DNA from: DATACN01 sp038215095
Lineage (GTDB): Bacteria > Actinomycetota > Thermoleophilia > Solirubrobacterales > Thermoleophilaceae
Length of the DNA stretch: 45,134 bases
Direction: 5' to 3'
Assembly: GCA_038215095.1 (NCBI GenBank)
Contig: JBBQRG010000014.1
Span: 1-45,134 of the forward strand
A program made the translations under genes and the position numbers. The notes beneath the pieces are model-generated. The model ran no database searches and was not told the origin of the DNA. It worked only from the letters and a program-made list of their open reading frames with translations. Shown piece after piece: positions 17,127 through 25,342 of the stretch. The number at the start of each line of letters is the position of its first letter. Positions within the stretch are counted from its first letter, which is position 1.

Positions 17127-18154
17127 CCGAAGAAGGTCTCGGCCACTGCGAACTCGTCGGGAGGCACGGTGCGCAGCTCCGCCACTGCCTCCTGCAGCTC
17201 CACCAGCACGATGCGGTTGCCCTTGAGCGCGGGCATCATGCCCCAGCGCTCGTCGCCGGCGGCCGCGATGGCCGCGACGCCGAGGCGCGTGGCCAGCACG
17301 CGGTCGAACGCCGTCGGGGTGCCGCCGCGCTGGGTGTGGCCCAGCACCGTGGCGCGCGTCTCGTAGCCGGTGCGCTCCTCGATCTCACTCTCGAGCAGCT
17401 GCCCGATGCCGCCCAGCCGCTCGTGGCCGAACTCGTCGACGAAGCCCGTGGCGGTCTCGAGCGTGCCCTTCTTGGGGGTGGCGCCCTCGGCGACCACCAC
17501 GATCGAGAAAGAGCGCCCGCGCGCGTGGCGGTGGCGGATCAGGTCGCAGACCTGGTCGATGTCGAACGGCCGCTCAGGGATGAGGATCACGTCGGCGCCG
17601 CCGGCGATGCCAGAGTGCAGCGCGATCCAGCCGGCGTGGCGGCCCATCACCTCCACCACCATCACTCGGTTGTGCGACTCGGCGGTGGTGTGCAGCCGGT
17701 CGATCGCCTCGCAGGCCACCTGCAGCGCCGTGTCGAAGCCGAAGGTCATGTCGGTGCCGCCGATGTCGTTGTCGATCGTCTTCGGCACGCCCAGCACCGG
17801 CAAGTCGTGCTCTGAGTGCAGCCGCGCCGCGGCGCCCAGCGTGTCCTCGCCGCCGATGGCGATCAGCCCGTCGAGGCGGAGCTCCTGCAGGTTGTCGCGG
17901 ATCGTGCCGGGGCCGTCGTCGCGCTTGAAGGGGTTGGTCCGCGAGGTGCCGAGGATGGTGCCGCCGCGCGGCAGGATGCCGCGCGTGGACTCCACGTTCA
18001 GCTCGTCGTACTCCTTCTCGAGCGGCCCCCGCCAGCCGTCGCGAAAGCCGATGATCTCGTGCCCGTGGTGGTCGATGCCCTTGCGCACGATCGCCCGGAT
18101 GACCGCGTTCAGTCCAGGGCAGTCGCCGCCTCCGGTGAGCACTCCGATCCGCAC
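17123..18154 (-). CDS. 6-phosphofructokinase, group III, probably PPi-dependent
   Basis: This 343-residue enzyme phosphorylates fructose 6-phosphate. The N terminus has LTGGGDCPGLNAVIR, followed by GGEDTLG at 101-107, PKTIDNDIGGTD at about 124-135 with the catalytic Asp, and MGRHAGWIA. Asp104 and Lys125 occupy the two positions that separate donors. Studied ATP enzymes have Gly at 104, whereas Asp plus Lys is the pyrophosphate-using combination, as in the Amycolatopsis methanolica enzyme. I therefore infer PPi use. The GTG start at 18154 has TATGTT 6 nt upstream. Confidence 0.92.
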   Translation of the reverse strand: MRIGVLTGGGDCPGLNAVIRAIVRKGIDHHGHEIIGFRDGWRGPLEKEYDELNVESTRGILPRGGTILGTSRTNPFKRDDGPGTIRDNLQELRLDGLIAIGGEDTLGAAARLHSEHDLPVLGVPKTIDNDIGGTDMTFGFDTALQVACEAIDRLHTTAESHNRVMVVEVMGRHAGWIALHSGIAGGADVILIPERPFDIDQVCDLIRHRHARGRSFSIVVVAEGATPKKGTLETATGFVDEFGHERLGGIGQLLESEIEERTGYETRATVLGHTQRGGTPTAFDRVLATRLGVAAIAAAGDERWGMMPALKGNRIVLVELQEAVAELRTVPPDEFAVAETFFG

Positions 18155-18160
18155 GCGCTG

Positions 18161-18166
18161 AACATA
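18161..18166 (-). promoter_or_regulatory. -10 box of phosphofructokinase gene (leaderless)
   Basis: TATGTT on the minus strand is followed by 6 nt (cagcgc) and the GTG at 18154. No -35 match is evident. Confidence 0.55.
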
Positions 18167-18239
18167 CTCGCGCCGTTCGGCGAGCGGCCGGCTCGGCCGT
18201 GCGCGCTGCCCCCGCGTACCCCGTCAGAATCGGCGGCTG

Positions 18240-19178
18240 ATGCGAGAAAGACACCCGCTCAGGGGGTATGCGCTCGCGGCCGCCGGCGCGGCGATGTTCG
18301 CGCTGAACGGCAGCATCGCCGCCTACCTGCTGCCGCCCGAGGGCGGCGTGGGCGCGGTGCGCCTGTCGCAGCTGCGCTCGCTCGGCTCCTGGCTCATCCT
18401 GCTGCTGGCCCTCGGCCTGCTGCGTCGCGACCTGCTGCGGGTAGACCGCCGCGAGCTGCCGGGGCTGGCGCTGCTCGGGGTGGTCGGCCTCGCCGGCGTG
18501 CATGCCACCTACTTCCTCGCCATCGAGCGGCTCCCGATCGGCGTGGCCGTGACGATCCAGTACACGGCCCCGATGCTGCTGTTGATCTGGCTGCGGCTGG
18601 CCCACGGGCGCCGCGTCGCGCGGAGCCTGTGGGGGGCGGTGGCGCTGTCCGCCGCGGGCTGCTTCCTGGTGGTGCGGGCCTACGACGCGGGCGCGCTGGA
18701 CGGCCTCGGGGTGCTGGCCGCGTTCGGAGCGGCCGTCACGTTCGTGATCTACATCGTCGGCTCCGAGCGGGCCGGGCGCACGCTGGAGCCGGTGACCACG
18801 CTGTTCTACGCCTTCGGCTTCGCCAGCCTGATGTGGGCGGTCGTCGCGCCGTGGTGGTCGTTCCCGTTCGAGGCCGCGTTCGGCAGCTCGCGCGACGCCC
18901 TGCTGTCGCTCGGCGTGATCGTGATCGGCACGCTGCTGCCGTTTATGTGCATCGTCGAAGCCCTCCGCCACGTGCCCGCTCCACGCGCCGCGGTGGTGGC
19001 CACGCTCGAGCCGGTGCTGGCGGGCGTGTTCGCCTGGATCCTCCACGACCAGGCGCTCGCGGCCGTGCAACTGGTGGGGGGTGTCGCGGTCGTGGCCGCC
19101 GTGGCGTGGGTGCAGTCCCACAGGCCCGACCTGGAGGCCGAGCTCGTTCCTCCGTCCCGGCGGCGCATTTCGTTGTGA
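18240..19178 (+). CDS. EamA-family (DMT superfamily) transporter
   Basis: This is a 312-residue integral membrane protein with about ten hydrophobic helices arranged as two EamA repeats (roughly 10-145 and 160-295). The repeats carry typical ends such as ATYFLAIERLPIGVAVTIQYTAP (in part: IERLPIG, AVTIQYTAP) and VPAPRAAVVATLEPVLAG. Members often export amino acids or metabolites. The substrate is unknown, although the adjacent Liv importer suggests an amino acid. The ATG at 18240 is preceded at 9 nt by CAGAAT. It diverges from the phosphofructokinase gene. Confidence 0.88.
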   Translation: MRERHPLRGYALAAAGAAMFALNGSIAAYLLPPEGGVGAVRLSQLRSLGSWLILLLALGLLRRDLLRVDRRELPGLALLGVVGLAGVHATYFLAIERLPIGVAVTIQYTAPMLLLIWLRLAHGRRVARSLWGAVALSAAGCFLVVRAYDAGALDGLGVLAAFGAAVTFVIYIVGSERAGRTLEPVTTLFYAFGFASLMWAVVAPWWSFPFEAAFGSSRDALLSLGVIVIGTLLPFMCIVEALRHVPAPRAAVVATLEPVLAGVFAWILHDQALAAVQLVGGVAVVAAVAWVQSHRPDLEAELVPPSRRRISL

Positions 19179-19190
19179 GTTTGTTGGGTT

Positions 19191-19220
19191 TTGCACGCAC
19201 GCTCCGAATCCGCGTAGGAT
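19191..19220 (+). promoter_or_regulatory. Sigma70-type promoter of the Liv binding-protein gene
   Basis: TTGCAC (19191-19196) and TAGGAT (19215-19220) are separated by 18 nt. This is the best two-box promoter in the window. Transcription would start near 19227, leaving a leader of about 34 nt that contains a strong Shine-Dalgarno site. Confidence 0.65.
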
Positions 19221-19248
19221 GCGCCGCAGTCGGAGCAGCAATTCCTTT

Positions 19249-19255
19249 AGGAGGG
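19249..19255 (+). promoter_or_regulatory. Strong ribosome binding site deciding the TTG start
   Basis: AGGAGGG is separated by 5 nt from the TTG at 19261. It excludes the in-frame ATG at 19219, which overlaps the -10 box. Confidence 0.75.
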
Positions 19256-19260
19256 ACATC

Positions 19261-20538
19261 TTGCGAGTACGTTGGTTGGCTTTTTCGAGCTTCGTGATCG
19301 CTCTCGCCCTTGGCGTGAGCGCATGTGGCTCCAGCAGCAGCAGCAGTAGCGGCGGCGGAGGCGGGAAGAAGGTCACGATCTATTCGAGCCTGCCGCTGCA
19401 GGGCGCGACCCGGCCGAACTCCGTGGACGTGAACAAGGGCGAGGCGCTCGCCCTGAAGCAGGCCGGCAACAAGGGGGGCAGCTGCACGGTCACATTCAAG
19501 AAGCTCGACGACTCCACGGCCCAGGCGGGGCAGTGGGACGCCGGCGCCACCTCGACCAACGCTCGCAAGGCCGCCCAGGACAAAAGCGCGGTCGCGTACC
19601 TGGGTGAGTTCAACTCGGGCGCCTCGGCGATCTCGATCCCGATCACCAACGACGCAGGCCTGCAGCAGATCAGCCCGGCCAACACAGCGCTCGAGCTCAC
19701 GAAGAACCCGGGGCCTGCCGGCAAGGGCGCGCCCGGCAAGTACTACCCGACCGGCAAGCGCACCTACGCTCGCACGGTGCCCGCCGACCACATCCAGGGC
19801 GCCGCGCTGGCCGACTGGATGAAGGAGCTGGGCGTCAAGAAGCTGTTCATCACGAACGACAAGCAGGTGTACGGCAGCGGCGTGGCCAAGACGACGAGCG
19901 ACGCAGCGAAGCTCCGCGGGATCCAGGTGCTCGGCAACGAGGGCATCGACCCGAAGGCGCCGAACTACCGCTCGCTGGCGCAGAAGATCAAGTCGTCGGG
20001 CGCGGACGCGTTCTTCTTCGGCGGGATCGTGGACAACAACGCGGTCCAGCTGTACAAGGATGTCGGCAAGGCCCTGCCGAACGGGAAGCTCTTTGGCGAC
20101 GACGGCGTGGCCATCAGCACGTTCGCGAAGCCGCTGCCGAAGGACGTCGCCGCGCGGACGTACCTCACGGTCGCGACGATCGACCCGAAGGACTACCCGC
20201 CCGAGGGCCAGAAGTTCTTCAAGGACTTCGCGAGCAGCTACAGCGGCAAGCAGCCAGAGCCGTACGCGATCTACGGGTACGAGGCGATGAGCCTCGCGCT
20301 GGACGCGATGAAGCGCGCCGGCGGCAAGTGCAACGACAAGGCCGCTGTCTCGGCCCAGGTCTACAAGACCAAGGGCAAGAAGTCGGTGCTCGGCACCTAC
20401 TCGATCGACAAGGACGGCGACACGACGATCAACGACTTCGGTCGCTACCTGGTCAAGGGCGGCGCGCTGAAGTTCCAGAAGAGCGTCAAGGTCGCCAAGG
20501 ACAGCAACGGGAAGCCGCTCGGAGCAGTAGGCGGCTGA
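19261..20538 (+). CDS. Branched-chain amino acid ABC transporter, substrate-binding lipoprotein
   Basis: This is a 425-residue type I periplasmic-binding-fold protein. The N terminus is a lipoprotein signal with hydrophobic WLAFSSFVIALALG and lipobox VSAC, followed by a Ser/Gly-rich tether. The mature domain has the LivK/Leu-binding-protein pattern (YSSLPLQG, AYLGEFNSGASAISIPITNDAG, YEAMSLALDAMKRAG). It is anchored outside the membrane and delivers ligand to the permease encoded next. The exact amino acid or other ligand is not determined. An 11-bp hairpin follows the stop and separates it from the permease genes. Confidence 0.93.
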   Translation: MRVRWLAFSSFVIALALGVSACGSSSSSSSGGGGGKKVTIYSSLPLQGATRPNSVDVNKGEALALKQAGNKGGSCTVTFKKLDDSTAQAGQWDAGATSTNARKAAQDKSAVAYLGEFNSGASAISIPITNDAGLQQISPANTALELTKNPGPAGKGAPGKYYPTGKRTYARTVPADHIQGAALADWMKELGVKKLFITNDKQVYGSGVAKTTSDAAKLRGIQVLGNEGIDPKAPNYRSLAQKIKSSGADAFFFGGIVDNNAVQLYKDVGKALPNGKLFGDDGVAISTFAKPLPKDVAARTYLTVATIDPKDYPPEGQKFFKDFASSYSGKQPEPYAIYGYEAMSLALDAMKRAGGKCNDKAAVSAQVYKTKGKKSVLGTYSIDKDGDTTINDFGRYLVKGGALKFQKSVKVAKDSNGKPLGAVGG

Positions 20539-20545
20539 TTGGAGC

Positions 20546-20574
20546 GGGGCCCCGGGTGAATAGCCCGGGGCCCC
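20546..20574 (+). terminator. Strong GC hairpin after the binding-protein gene
   Basis: GGGGCCCCGGG (20546-20556) pairs perfectly with CCCGGGGCCCC (20564-20574) around a 7-nt loop. No T-run follows. It may terminate part of the transcripts or protect the upstream mRNA 3' end, favouring high binding-protein levels. Confidence 0.6.
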
Positions 20575-20597
20575 TAGCCCCAGCACCGGTTCGGGCG

Positions 20598-20603
20598 TAA
20601 GCT
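20598..20603 (+). promoter_or_regulatory. Candidate -10 box of the Liv permease operon
   Basis: TAAGCT ends 10 nt before the ATG at 20614 and lies just after the hairpin. It would allow the permease/ATPase genes to be transcribed separately from the binding protein. Confidence 0.4.
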
Positions 20604-20613
20604 GCGCACACAC

Positions 20614-21693
20614 ATGGAAGCCGCGTCGGCCACTGCCCCGACCGTCGCCCCTTCCGGGGGGGAGAAGGCGGCGGCCGCGCTCCGCAACTTCCTCTCGGGC
20701 TACGGCCTGATCGTCGTGCTCGTGGCGCTGCCGGTCGCATTCGGCATCAGCGACCTGACCCAGGGACACAGCCTGGCCCGGCTGGCGGGCAACCTCAAGG
20801 ACGGGATCTCCAACGGCGCGATCTGGGCCCTCATCGCGCTGGGCTACACGCTCGTCTACGGAATCATCGAGCTGATCAACTTCGCCCACGGCGACGTGTT
20901 CATGCTCGGCTCGTTCACCGCGGCGGGCTTCTACGGCACGCTCGGCCTGACGGCGGGAACCGGTACGGCCGGGCTCGCCGGCGGGCTGCTGGTGGTGCTG
21001 GTGCTCTCGATGCTCGTGTGCGGCGGGCTCAACACGATGATCGAACGGGTCGCCTACCGGCCGTTGCGCGGCGCGCCCAAGCTCGCGCCGCTGATCACCG
21101 CGGTCGGGTTCTCGTTCATCCTCCAGAACGTGGGGCTGCTCTGGCACGGCGGCGCACAGCTCGGCGTGCCAGACCTGATCAACTCGCAGAAGCAGCTGGT
21201 GGACGTGGCCGGGGTGTCCATCACCCATGGCGACGTGCTGGCGATCGTCTTGACCGTCCCACTGCTGATCGCGCTGGGCGCGTTCGTTAGCCGGAGCCGG
21301 CTCGGCAAGGCCATGCGCGCGACCGCGCAGGACCCGGAGGCCGCCCGGCTGATGGGCATCAACGTGGACACCACGATCTCGGCCACGTTCATGCTCGGCG
21401 GCCTCCTGGCCGGCGCCGCGGGCCTGATCTACGCGCTGTACCAGACCACGATCTGGTTCTTCCAGGGCTTCACCGCGGGGCTGATCGCGTTCACGGCCGC
21501 GGTGATGGGCGGGATCGGCAACCTGCAGGGCGCCGTCCTCGGCGGGCTGATCATCGGCTGCGTCCAACAGATCGCCGACAACCGCATCGGAGGCGGGGCG
21601 TGGACCCCCGCCGTCGTGTTCTTCTACCTGATCATGATCATGGTCTTCAGGCCCCAGGGGCTGCTCGGAGAGCAGACGAGGGAGGCGGGCTGA
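20614..21693 (+). CDS. livH: Branched-chain amino acid ABC transporter permease LivH
   Basis: This is a 359-residue permease. An N-terminal extension with one membrane helix (about residues 30-50) precedes the LivH core: ISNGAIWALIALGYTLVYGIIELINFAHGDVFMLG (in part: LGYTLVYGIIELINFAHG), MIERVAYRPLRGAPKLAPLI and GRAxxT-type KAMRATAQDPEAARLMGI, the coupling loop to the ATPases. The ATG at 20614 is used. The stop overlaps livM as CTGA. Confidence 0.93.
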   Translation: MEAASATAPTVAPSGGEKAAAALRNFLSGYGLIVVLVALPVAFGISDLTQGHSLARLAGNLKDGISNGAIWALIALGYTLVYGIIELINFAHGDVFMLGSFTAAGFYGTLGLTAGTGTAGLAGGLLVVLVLSMLVCGGLNTMIERVAYRPLRGAPKLAPLITAVGFSFILQNVGLLWHGGAQLGVPDLINSQKQLVDVAGVSITHGDVLAIVLTVPLLIALGAFVSRSRLGKAMRATAQDPEAARLMGINVDTTISATFMLGGLLAGAAGLIYALYQTTIWFFQGFTAGLIAFTAAVMGGIGNLQGAVLGGLIIGCVQQIADNRIGGGAWTPAVVFFYLIMIMVFRPQGLLGEQTREAG

Positions 21694-22868
21694 CCACCGC
21701 CGAGTCAGCGCCGGGCACTCGCTCTCGGCTGACCGGGCTGCCTATCTCGCGGGACCTCGCGATCGCGGGCGCCCTGTTCGTGATCGCGCTGATCCTTCCG
21801 CTGTTCTTCGCCTCGGGCAGCGCGTTCCTCGACCACGCAATCACCTCGCTCGCCTACGTGATGATGGCGTTGGGCCTGAACATCGTGGTCGGCTTCGCCG
21901 GGCTGCTCGATCTCGGCTTCGTCGCCTTCTACGCCCTCGGCGCACTGACGATCGGCTGGCTGGCTTCGGGCTTCGTGGACAAGGCCAACGGTGCCAAGGG
22001 CATCCACGTCGGCGTGTCGAGCTTCCTGGCGAACCAGCCCGGCATCCACCTGAACTTCCTGCTCGTGCTGGTGGCGGCGGTAATCGTGGCCGCCATCGCG
22101 GGCATCCTGATCGGCCTTCCCACGCTTCGGCTGCGCGGCGACTACATCGCCATCGTGACGCTGGCCTTCGGCGAGATCATCCGCGTGGTCGCGCTGAACG
22201 GCGACACGATCAAGATCCACGGTCAGCAGCTCACCAACGGCGCGCAGGGCATAACGCCGATCGACAAGGTGGACCTCCCGTTCGGGCAACCGTTCACCTC
22301 GCTCGAGCTCAGACCCTGGTACTACACGGCCCTGGCTCTGGTCGTGCTTGTGCTGTTCGTGAACTTCAGGCTGCGCGACTCGCGCCTGGGGCGCGCCTGG
22401 ATCGCGGTGCGGGAGGACGAGGTGGCAGCGGCGAGCATGGGCGTTCCGCTGGTCCGCACCAAGCTGTTCGCCTACGCGACCGGCGGCGCCTTCGGCGGCA
22501 TTGGCGGGGCCTTCCTGGCGTCCTACCAGAACACCGTGAACTCGGACCAGTTCCAGTTCGGCTTCTCGATCTTCATCCTCGCGATGGTCATCCTGGGCGG
22601 CCTCGGCAGCATCTGGGGTGTCGTGCTCGGCGGGGTGGTGCTGTCCCAGATCAACTTCTGGCTGATCCCCGACGTGCTGAACAGCCTGCCGTCCAAGGTC
22701 GGCCTCAACTTCGACCTGACCGAGGTCAACTTCCTCATCTTCGGCTTCCTGCTGGTGATCATGATGGTGCTGCGGCCACAGGGCCTGTTACCGGAGCGAA
22801 GACGCCAGGCCGAGCTGACCGGTGAGGTCGACGCCGGCGGCGAGACGCTGTACGAGGTCCAGGCATGA
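21690..22868 (+). CDS. livM: Branched-chain amino acid ABC transporter permease LivM
   Basis: This 392-residue second permease subunit shows the LivM core ALGLNIVVGFAGLLDLGFVAF, LPTLRLRGDYIAIVTLAFGEI, the cytosolic loop GRAWIAVREDEVAAASMG, and a C-terminal FGFLLVIMMVLRPQGLLPER. No ATG, GTG or TTG lies between 21600 and 21780, and the GTG at 21780 falls inside the first membrane helix. A CTG at 21690 overlaps the livH stop (CTGA) and follows GAGGGAGG by 4 nt, so I take it as the start. The stop overlaps livG (ATGA). Confidence 0.9.
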   Translation: MTTAESAPGTRSRLTGLPISRDLAIAGALFVIALILPLFFASGSAFLDHAITSLAYVMMALGLNIVVGFAGLLDLGFVAFYALGALTIGWLASGFVDKANGAKGIHVGVSSFLANQPGIHLNFLLVLVAAVIVAAIAGILIGLPTLRLRGDYIAIVTLAFGEIIRVVALNGDTIKIHGQQLTNGAQGITPIDKVDLPFGQPFTSLELRPWYYTALALVVLVLFVNFRLRDSRLGRAWIAVREDEVAAASMGVPLVRTKLFAYATGGAFGGIGGAFLASYQNTVNSDQFQFGFSIFILAMVILGGLGSIWGVVLGGVVLSQINFWLIPDVLNSLPSKVGLNFDLTEVNFLIFGFLLVIMMVLRPQGLLPERRRQAELTGEVDAGGETLYEVQA

Positions 22869-23677
22869 CAGACGGCGCAAACGGCGCGGGGGCGGGCGAC
22901 CCCATACTGGTGGCGGCTCAGGTCACGAAGGCGTTCGGCGGCCTGGTGGCGGTCGAGAGCGTGGACTTCAACATCCCGCGGAAGTCGATCGTGTCGATCA
23001 TCGGGCCGAACGGAGCCGGCAAGACCACCTTCTTCAACATGCTCACCGGCCTCTACCGGCCCACCACGGGCCGGATCAGCTTCGACGGCAAGGACATCAC
23101 GCGCACGCGGCCCGACCGGATCTTGAAGAGCGGCGTCGCGCGCACCTTTCAGAACATCAGGCTGTTCTCCACGATGTCCGCGCTGGAGAACGTGCTCGTG
23201 GGCCAGCACGCGCGGATGAAGGCGGGCCTGTTCGGCTCGATCATTCGGACGCCCGGCGTGCGCAAGGAGGAGAAGAGGGTCCGCGAGCGCGGGCGCGAGC
23301 TGCTCGACTACGCGGGCCTGAAGGAGAACGTCTTCGAGGAGACGGCCGCCAATCTCTCCTACGGCGACCAGCGCCGCGTCGAGATCGCGCGCGCACTCGC
23401 ATCCGACCCGTCCTTGCTGCTGCTGGACGAGCCGACGGCGGGCATGAACCCGCAGGAGTCGGCGCAGCTGACCGACTTCATGGGCAGGCTGCGCGACGAC
23501 CTCGGCCTGGCGATCCTGCTGATCGAGCACGACATGAAGGTCGTGATGGGCGTATCCGAGCGGATCACTGTGCTCGACCACGGCGAGAAGATCGCCGAGG
23601 GCGCGCCGCAGGAGGTCAGGAACAACAAGCGGGTCGTCGAGGCCTACCTCGGCAAGCGCGAGGGGGGCGGCGACTGA
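22865..23677 (+). CDS. livG: Branched-chain amino acid ABC transporter ATP-binding protein LivG
   Basis: This is a 270-residue ABC ATPase. It has Walker A GPNGAGKT, VARTFQNIRLFSTMSALENV typical of LivG, and the signature region NLSYGDQRRVEIARAL, where the usual LSGGQ is LSYGD. It also has Walker B LLLLDEPTAGMNP and the H-loop IEHDM. The LSYG form is normal for LivG. It overlaps livM (ATGA) and livF (TGATG), keeping the two ATPases in equal translation. Confidence 0.95.
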   Translation: MTDGANGAGAGDPILVAAQVTKAFGGLVAVESVDFNIPRKSIVSIIGPNGAGKTTFFNMLTGLYRPTTGRISFDGKDITRTRPDRILKSGVARTFQNIRLFSTMSALENVLVGQHARMKAGLFGSIIRTPGVRKEEKRVRERGRELLDYAGLKENVFEETAANLSYGDQRRVEIARALASDPSLLLLDEPTAGMNPQESAQLTDFMGRLRDDLGLAILLIEHDMKVVMGVSERITVLDHGEKIAEGAPQEVRNNKRVVEAYLGKREGGGD

Positions 23678-24384
23678 TGGCGCTGCTCGAGGTGCACGAG
23701 CTGCACACCTTCTACGGCACGATCGAGGCGCTGAAGGGGATCTCGCTGGAGGTCGAGGAGGGCGAGATCGTCACGCTGATCGGCTCGAACGGCGCCGGCA
23801 AGTCCACCACGCTCCGCTCGATCTCCGGACTGACACCGCCACGCGAGGGCTCCATCCGCTTCGAGGGCCTCGAGATCGGCGAGACGCCGCCCCAGGAGAT
23901 CGTGCGGTTGGGCATCTCGCAGTCCCCCGAGGGGCGCAAGGTCTTCCAGCGCATGACGGTGCGCGAGAACCTCGATCTGGGCGCCTACCTGCGCCGCGAC
24001 AACGAGATCGAAAAGGATGTGAACCGCGTCTTCGACCTCTTCCCGCGGCTCAAGGAGCGGGAAAGGCAGAAGGCGGGCACGATGTCCGGGGGCGAGCAGC
24101 AGATGCTCGCGATCGGCCGCGCCCTGATGGCACAACCCAAGCTCCTGCTGCTGGACGAGCCGTCGATGGGACTGGCGCCGATCCTCGTCGAGCGCATTTA
24201 CGAGACCGTCGCGGAGATCAACAAGCAGGGCACGACCATCCTGCTGGTCGAGCAGAACGCCAACTTCGCGCTCGAGGTCTCCAACCGCGCGTACGTGCTG
24301 GAGACCGGAACGGTCGCTCTCTCCGACGACGCCGACAAGCTGATGGACAACCCCGACGTGCAGAAGGCGTACCTGGGCGCGTGA
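23677..24384 (+). CDS. livF: Branched-chain amino acid ABC transporter ATP-binding protein LivF
   Basis: This 235-residue ATPase shows Walker A GSNGAGKST, the LivF-type SPEGRKVFQRMTVRENLDLG, signature MSGGEQQMLAIGRAL, Walker B LLLLDEPSMGLAP and H-loop VEQN. The ATG at 23677 shares its first base with the livG stop. The C terminus (VQKAYLGA) is typical. The gene overlaps the following small membrane protein gene by GTGA, so the operon continues beyond the classical liv set. Confidence 0.95.
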   Translation: MALLEVHELHTFYGTIEALKGISLEVEEGEIVTLIGSNGAGKSTTLRSISGLTPPREGSIRFEGLEIGETPPQEIVRLGISQSPEGRKVFQRMTVRENLDLGAYLRRDNEIEKDVNRVFDLFPRLKERERQKAGTMSGGEQQMLAIGRALMAQPKLLLLDEPSMGLAPILVERIYETVAEINKQGTTILLVEQNANFALEVSNRAYVLETGTVALSDDADKLMDNPDVQKAYLGA

Positions 24385-24662
24385 CGGTGCTCGCGGTCAT
24401 CGGCCCGAAGGCCCTCTACCTCACGTTCGTGTGGCTGTTCTCGGCCACCGCCGCGTCGTGGCTGTCAGAGCGCAAGGGCTATGGCGAGCGGCCGGGGCTG
24501 GCCGCCGGGCTCCTGCTCAGCGCGATCGGCGTAATCGTCTGGCTGGTCTGGCCCGCGAAGCCGGACTCGCGCTGGAAGCTGCTGGGTGCCTTCCGGAGCG
24601 GCGACAAGACACTGGCCGAGGCGCGAGCAGAGGAGTCCGCCTCCGGCCACGGCGGCGGTTGA
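24381..24662 (+). CDS. Small membrane protein coupled to the Liv operon, unknown function
   Basis: This is a 93-residue protein. Two hydrophobic segments (about residues 10-27 and 38-57, the latter AAGLLLSAIGVIVWLVW) are joined by a charged loop (SERKGYGERPG), and the C-terminal third is polar and charged. The GTG at 24381 overlaps the livF stop. I do not recognise a family. Its coupling to livF suggests a role with the transporter, but that is inference only. Confidence 0.7.
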   Translation: MTVLAVIGPKALYLTFVWLFSATAASWLSERKGYGERPGLAAGLLLSAIGVIVWLVWPAKPDSRWKLLGAFRSGDKTLAEARAEESASGHGGG

Positions 24663-25342
24663 GGGACCAGAAGCAGGTCGGATTCTTCGAGAAGGCCGGC
24701 GTCTGGCTGGGAATCTGGACTGGGCCCAAGGGCGTCGACATCCAGCGCCCGCCGCGGCGGAAGGTGGCGGCCGTTACCGCGGCCGTGCTCGTCGCCCTCG
24801 GCGTGATCGCCGCCATCGTCGTGCCGCCGCTCCAGCGCGGCAAGCGCGCGGGTGAGCGGCGCGATCGGGCCCAGCAGGCCGCCGAGGTTCGCCGCGAGGA
24901 GGCACAGCTGCGGGTGGACCAGCGACTTCAGCTCGCCAGCGGACACCGGCCCGCCGGCGCCGACAGCCCCGCGCTGCGGCGCAGGGCGCGGGGCCAGTTG
25001 GAGCAGGCGATCATGCGCGACGCCCGCGCGCGGGTGAGGAGCCGCACGCTCGACGGCCCCGTCTCGAATACGGCCTGCGAGCCGTCCACCGGCCGGGAGG
25101 AGACCAACCTGCGCAGCCCGACGGGGCTGTACAAGTGCATCGTGGTCACCGGCGCCATCGAGAAGTCCCAGCGCAACTTCTCCGCCACCGTCGGCTACCC
25201 GTTCGTCGCGACGATCGACTATCGCCGCTTCGGCTTCGCCTGGTGCAAGACAAACCCGCGACCGGGCGAGCAGGCCGGGCACGGGCTGGCTCGGGTGCTG
25301 CTCGACCGGCGCTGTGCGGGACGCCTGCGCCCTGTGCTCTAG
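24659..25342 (+). CDS. Single-pass membrane protein with extracytoplasmic domain, unknown function
   Basis: The TTG at 24659 overlaps the preceding stop as TTGA and gives 227 residues. A cytosolic N terminus (QVGFFEKAGVWLGIWTGPKG) leads to one membrane helix (about residues 38-60, AAVTAAVLVALGVIAAIVV). A basic, charged coiled-coil-like stretch and a C-terminal domain with three Cys residues (TACEP, YKCIV, FAWCK) follow. A fourth Cys lies in RRCAG. The Cys pattern suits disulfides outside the cell. It ends the liv operon and shares CTAG as stop with the convergent SDR gene. Confidence 0.68.
   Translation: MRDQKQVGFFEKAGVWLGIWTGPKGVDIQRPPRRKVAAVTAAVLVALGVIAAIVVPPLQRGKRAGERRDRAQQAAEVRREEAQLRVDQRLQLASGHRPAGADSPALRRRARGQLEQAIMRDARARVRSRTLDGPVSNTACEPSTGREETNLRSPTGLYKCIVVTGAIEKSQRNFSATVGYPFVATIDYRRFGFAWCKTNPRPGEQAGHGLARVLLDRRCAGRLRPVL

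Noticed and set aside
19219..19260. Upstream ATG at 19219 for the Liv binding protein
   Set aside because: It overlaps the -10 box, lacks a ribosome site and lengthens the lipoprotein signal; the TTG at 19261 has AGGAGGG.
18943..21567. Very long open frame on the minus strand across the Liv genes (874 codons)
   Set aside because: It is antisense to well-conserved livK/livH genes, rich in Arg, His, Asp and Ala as expected from third-position GC bias, and has no recognisable domain.
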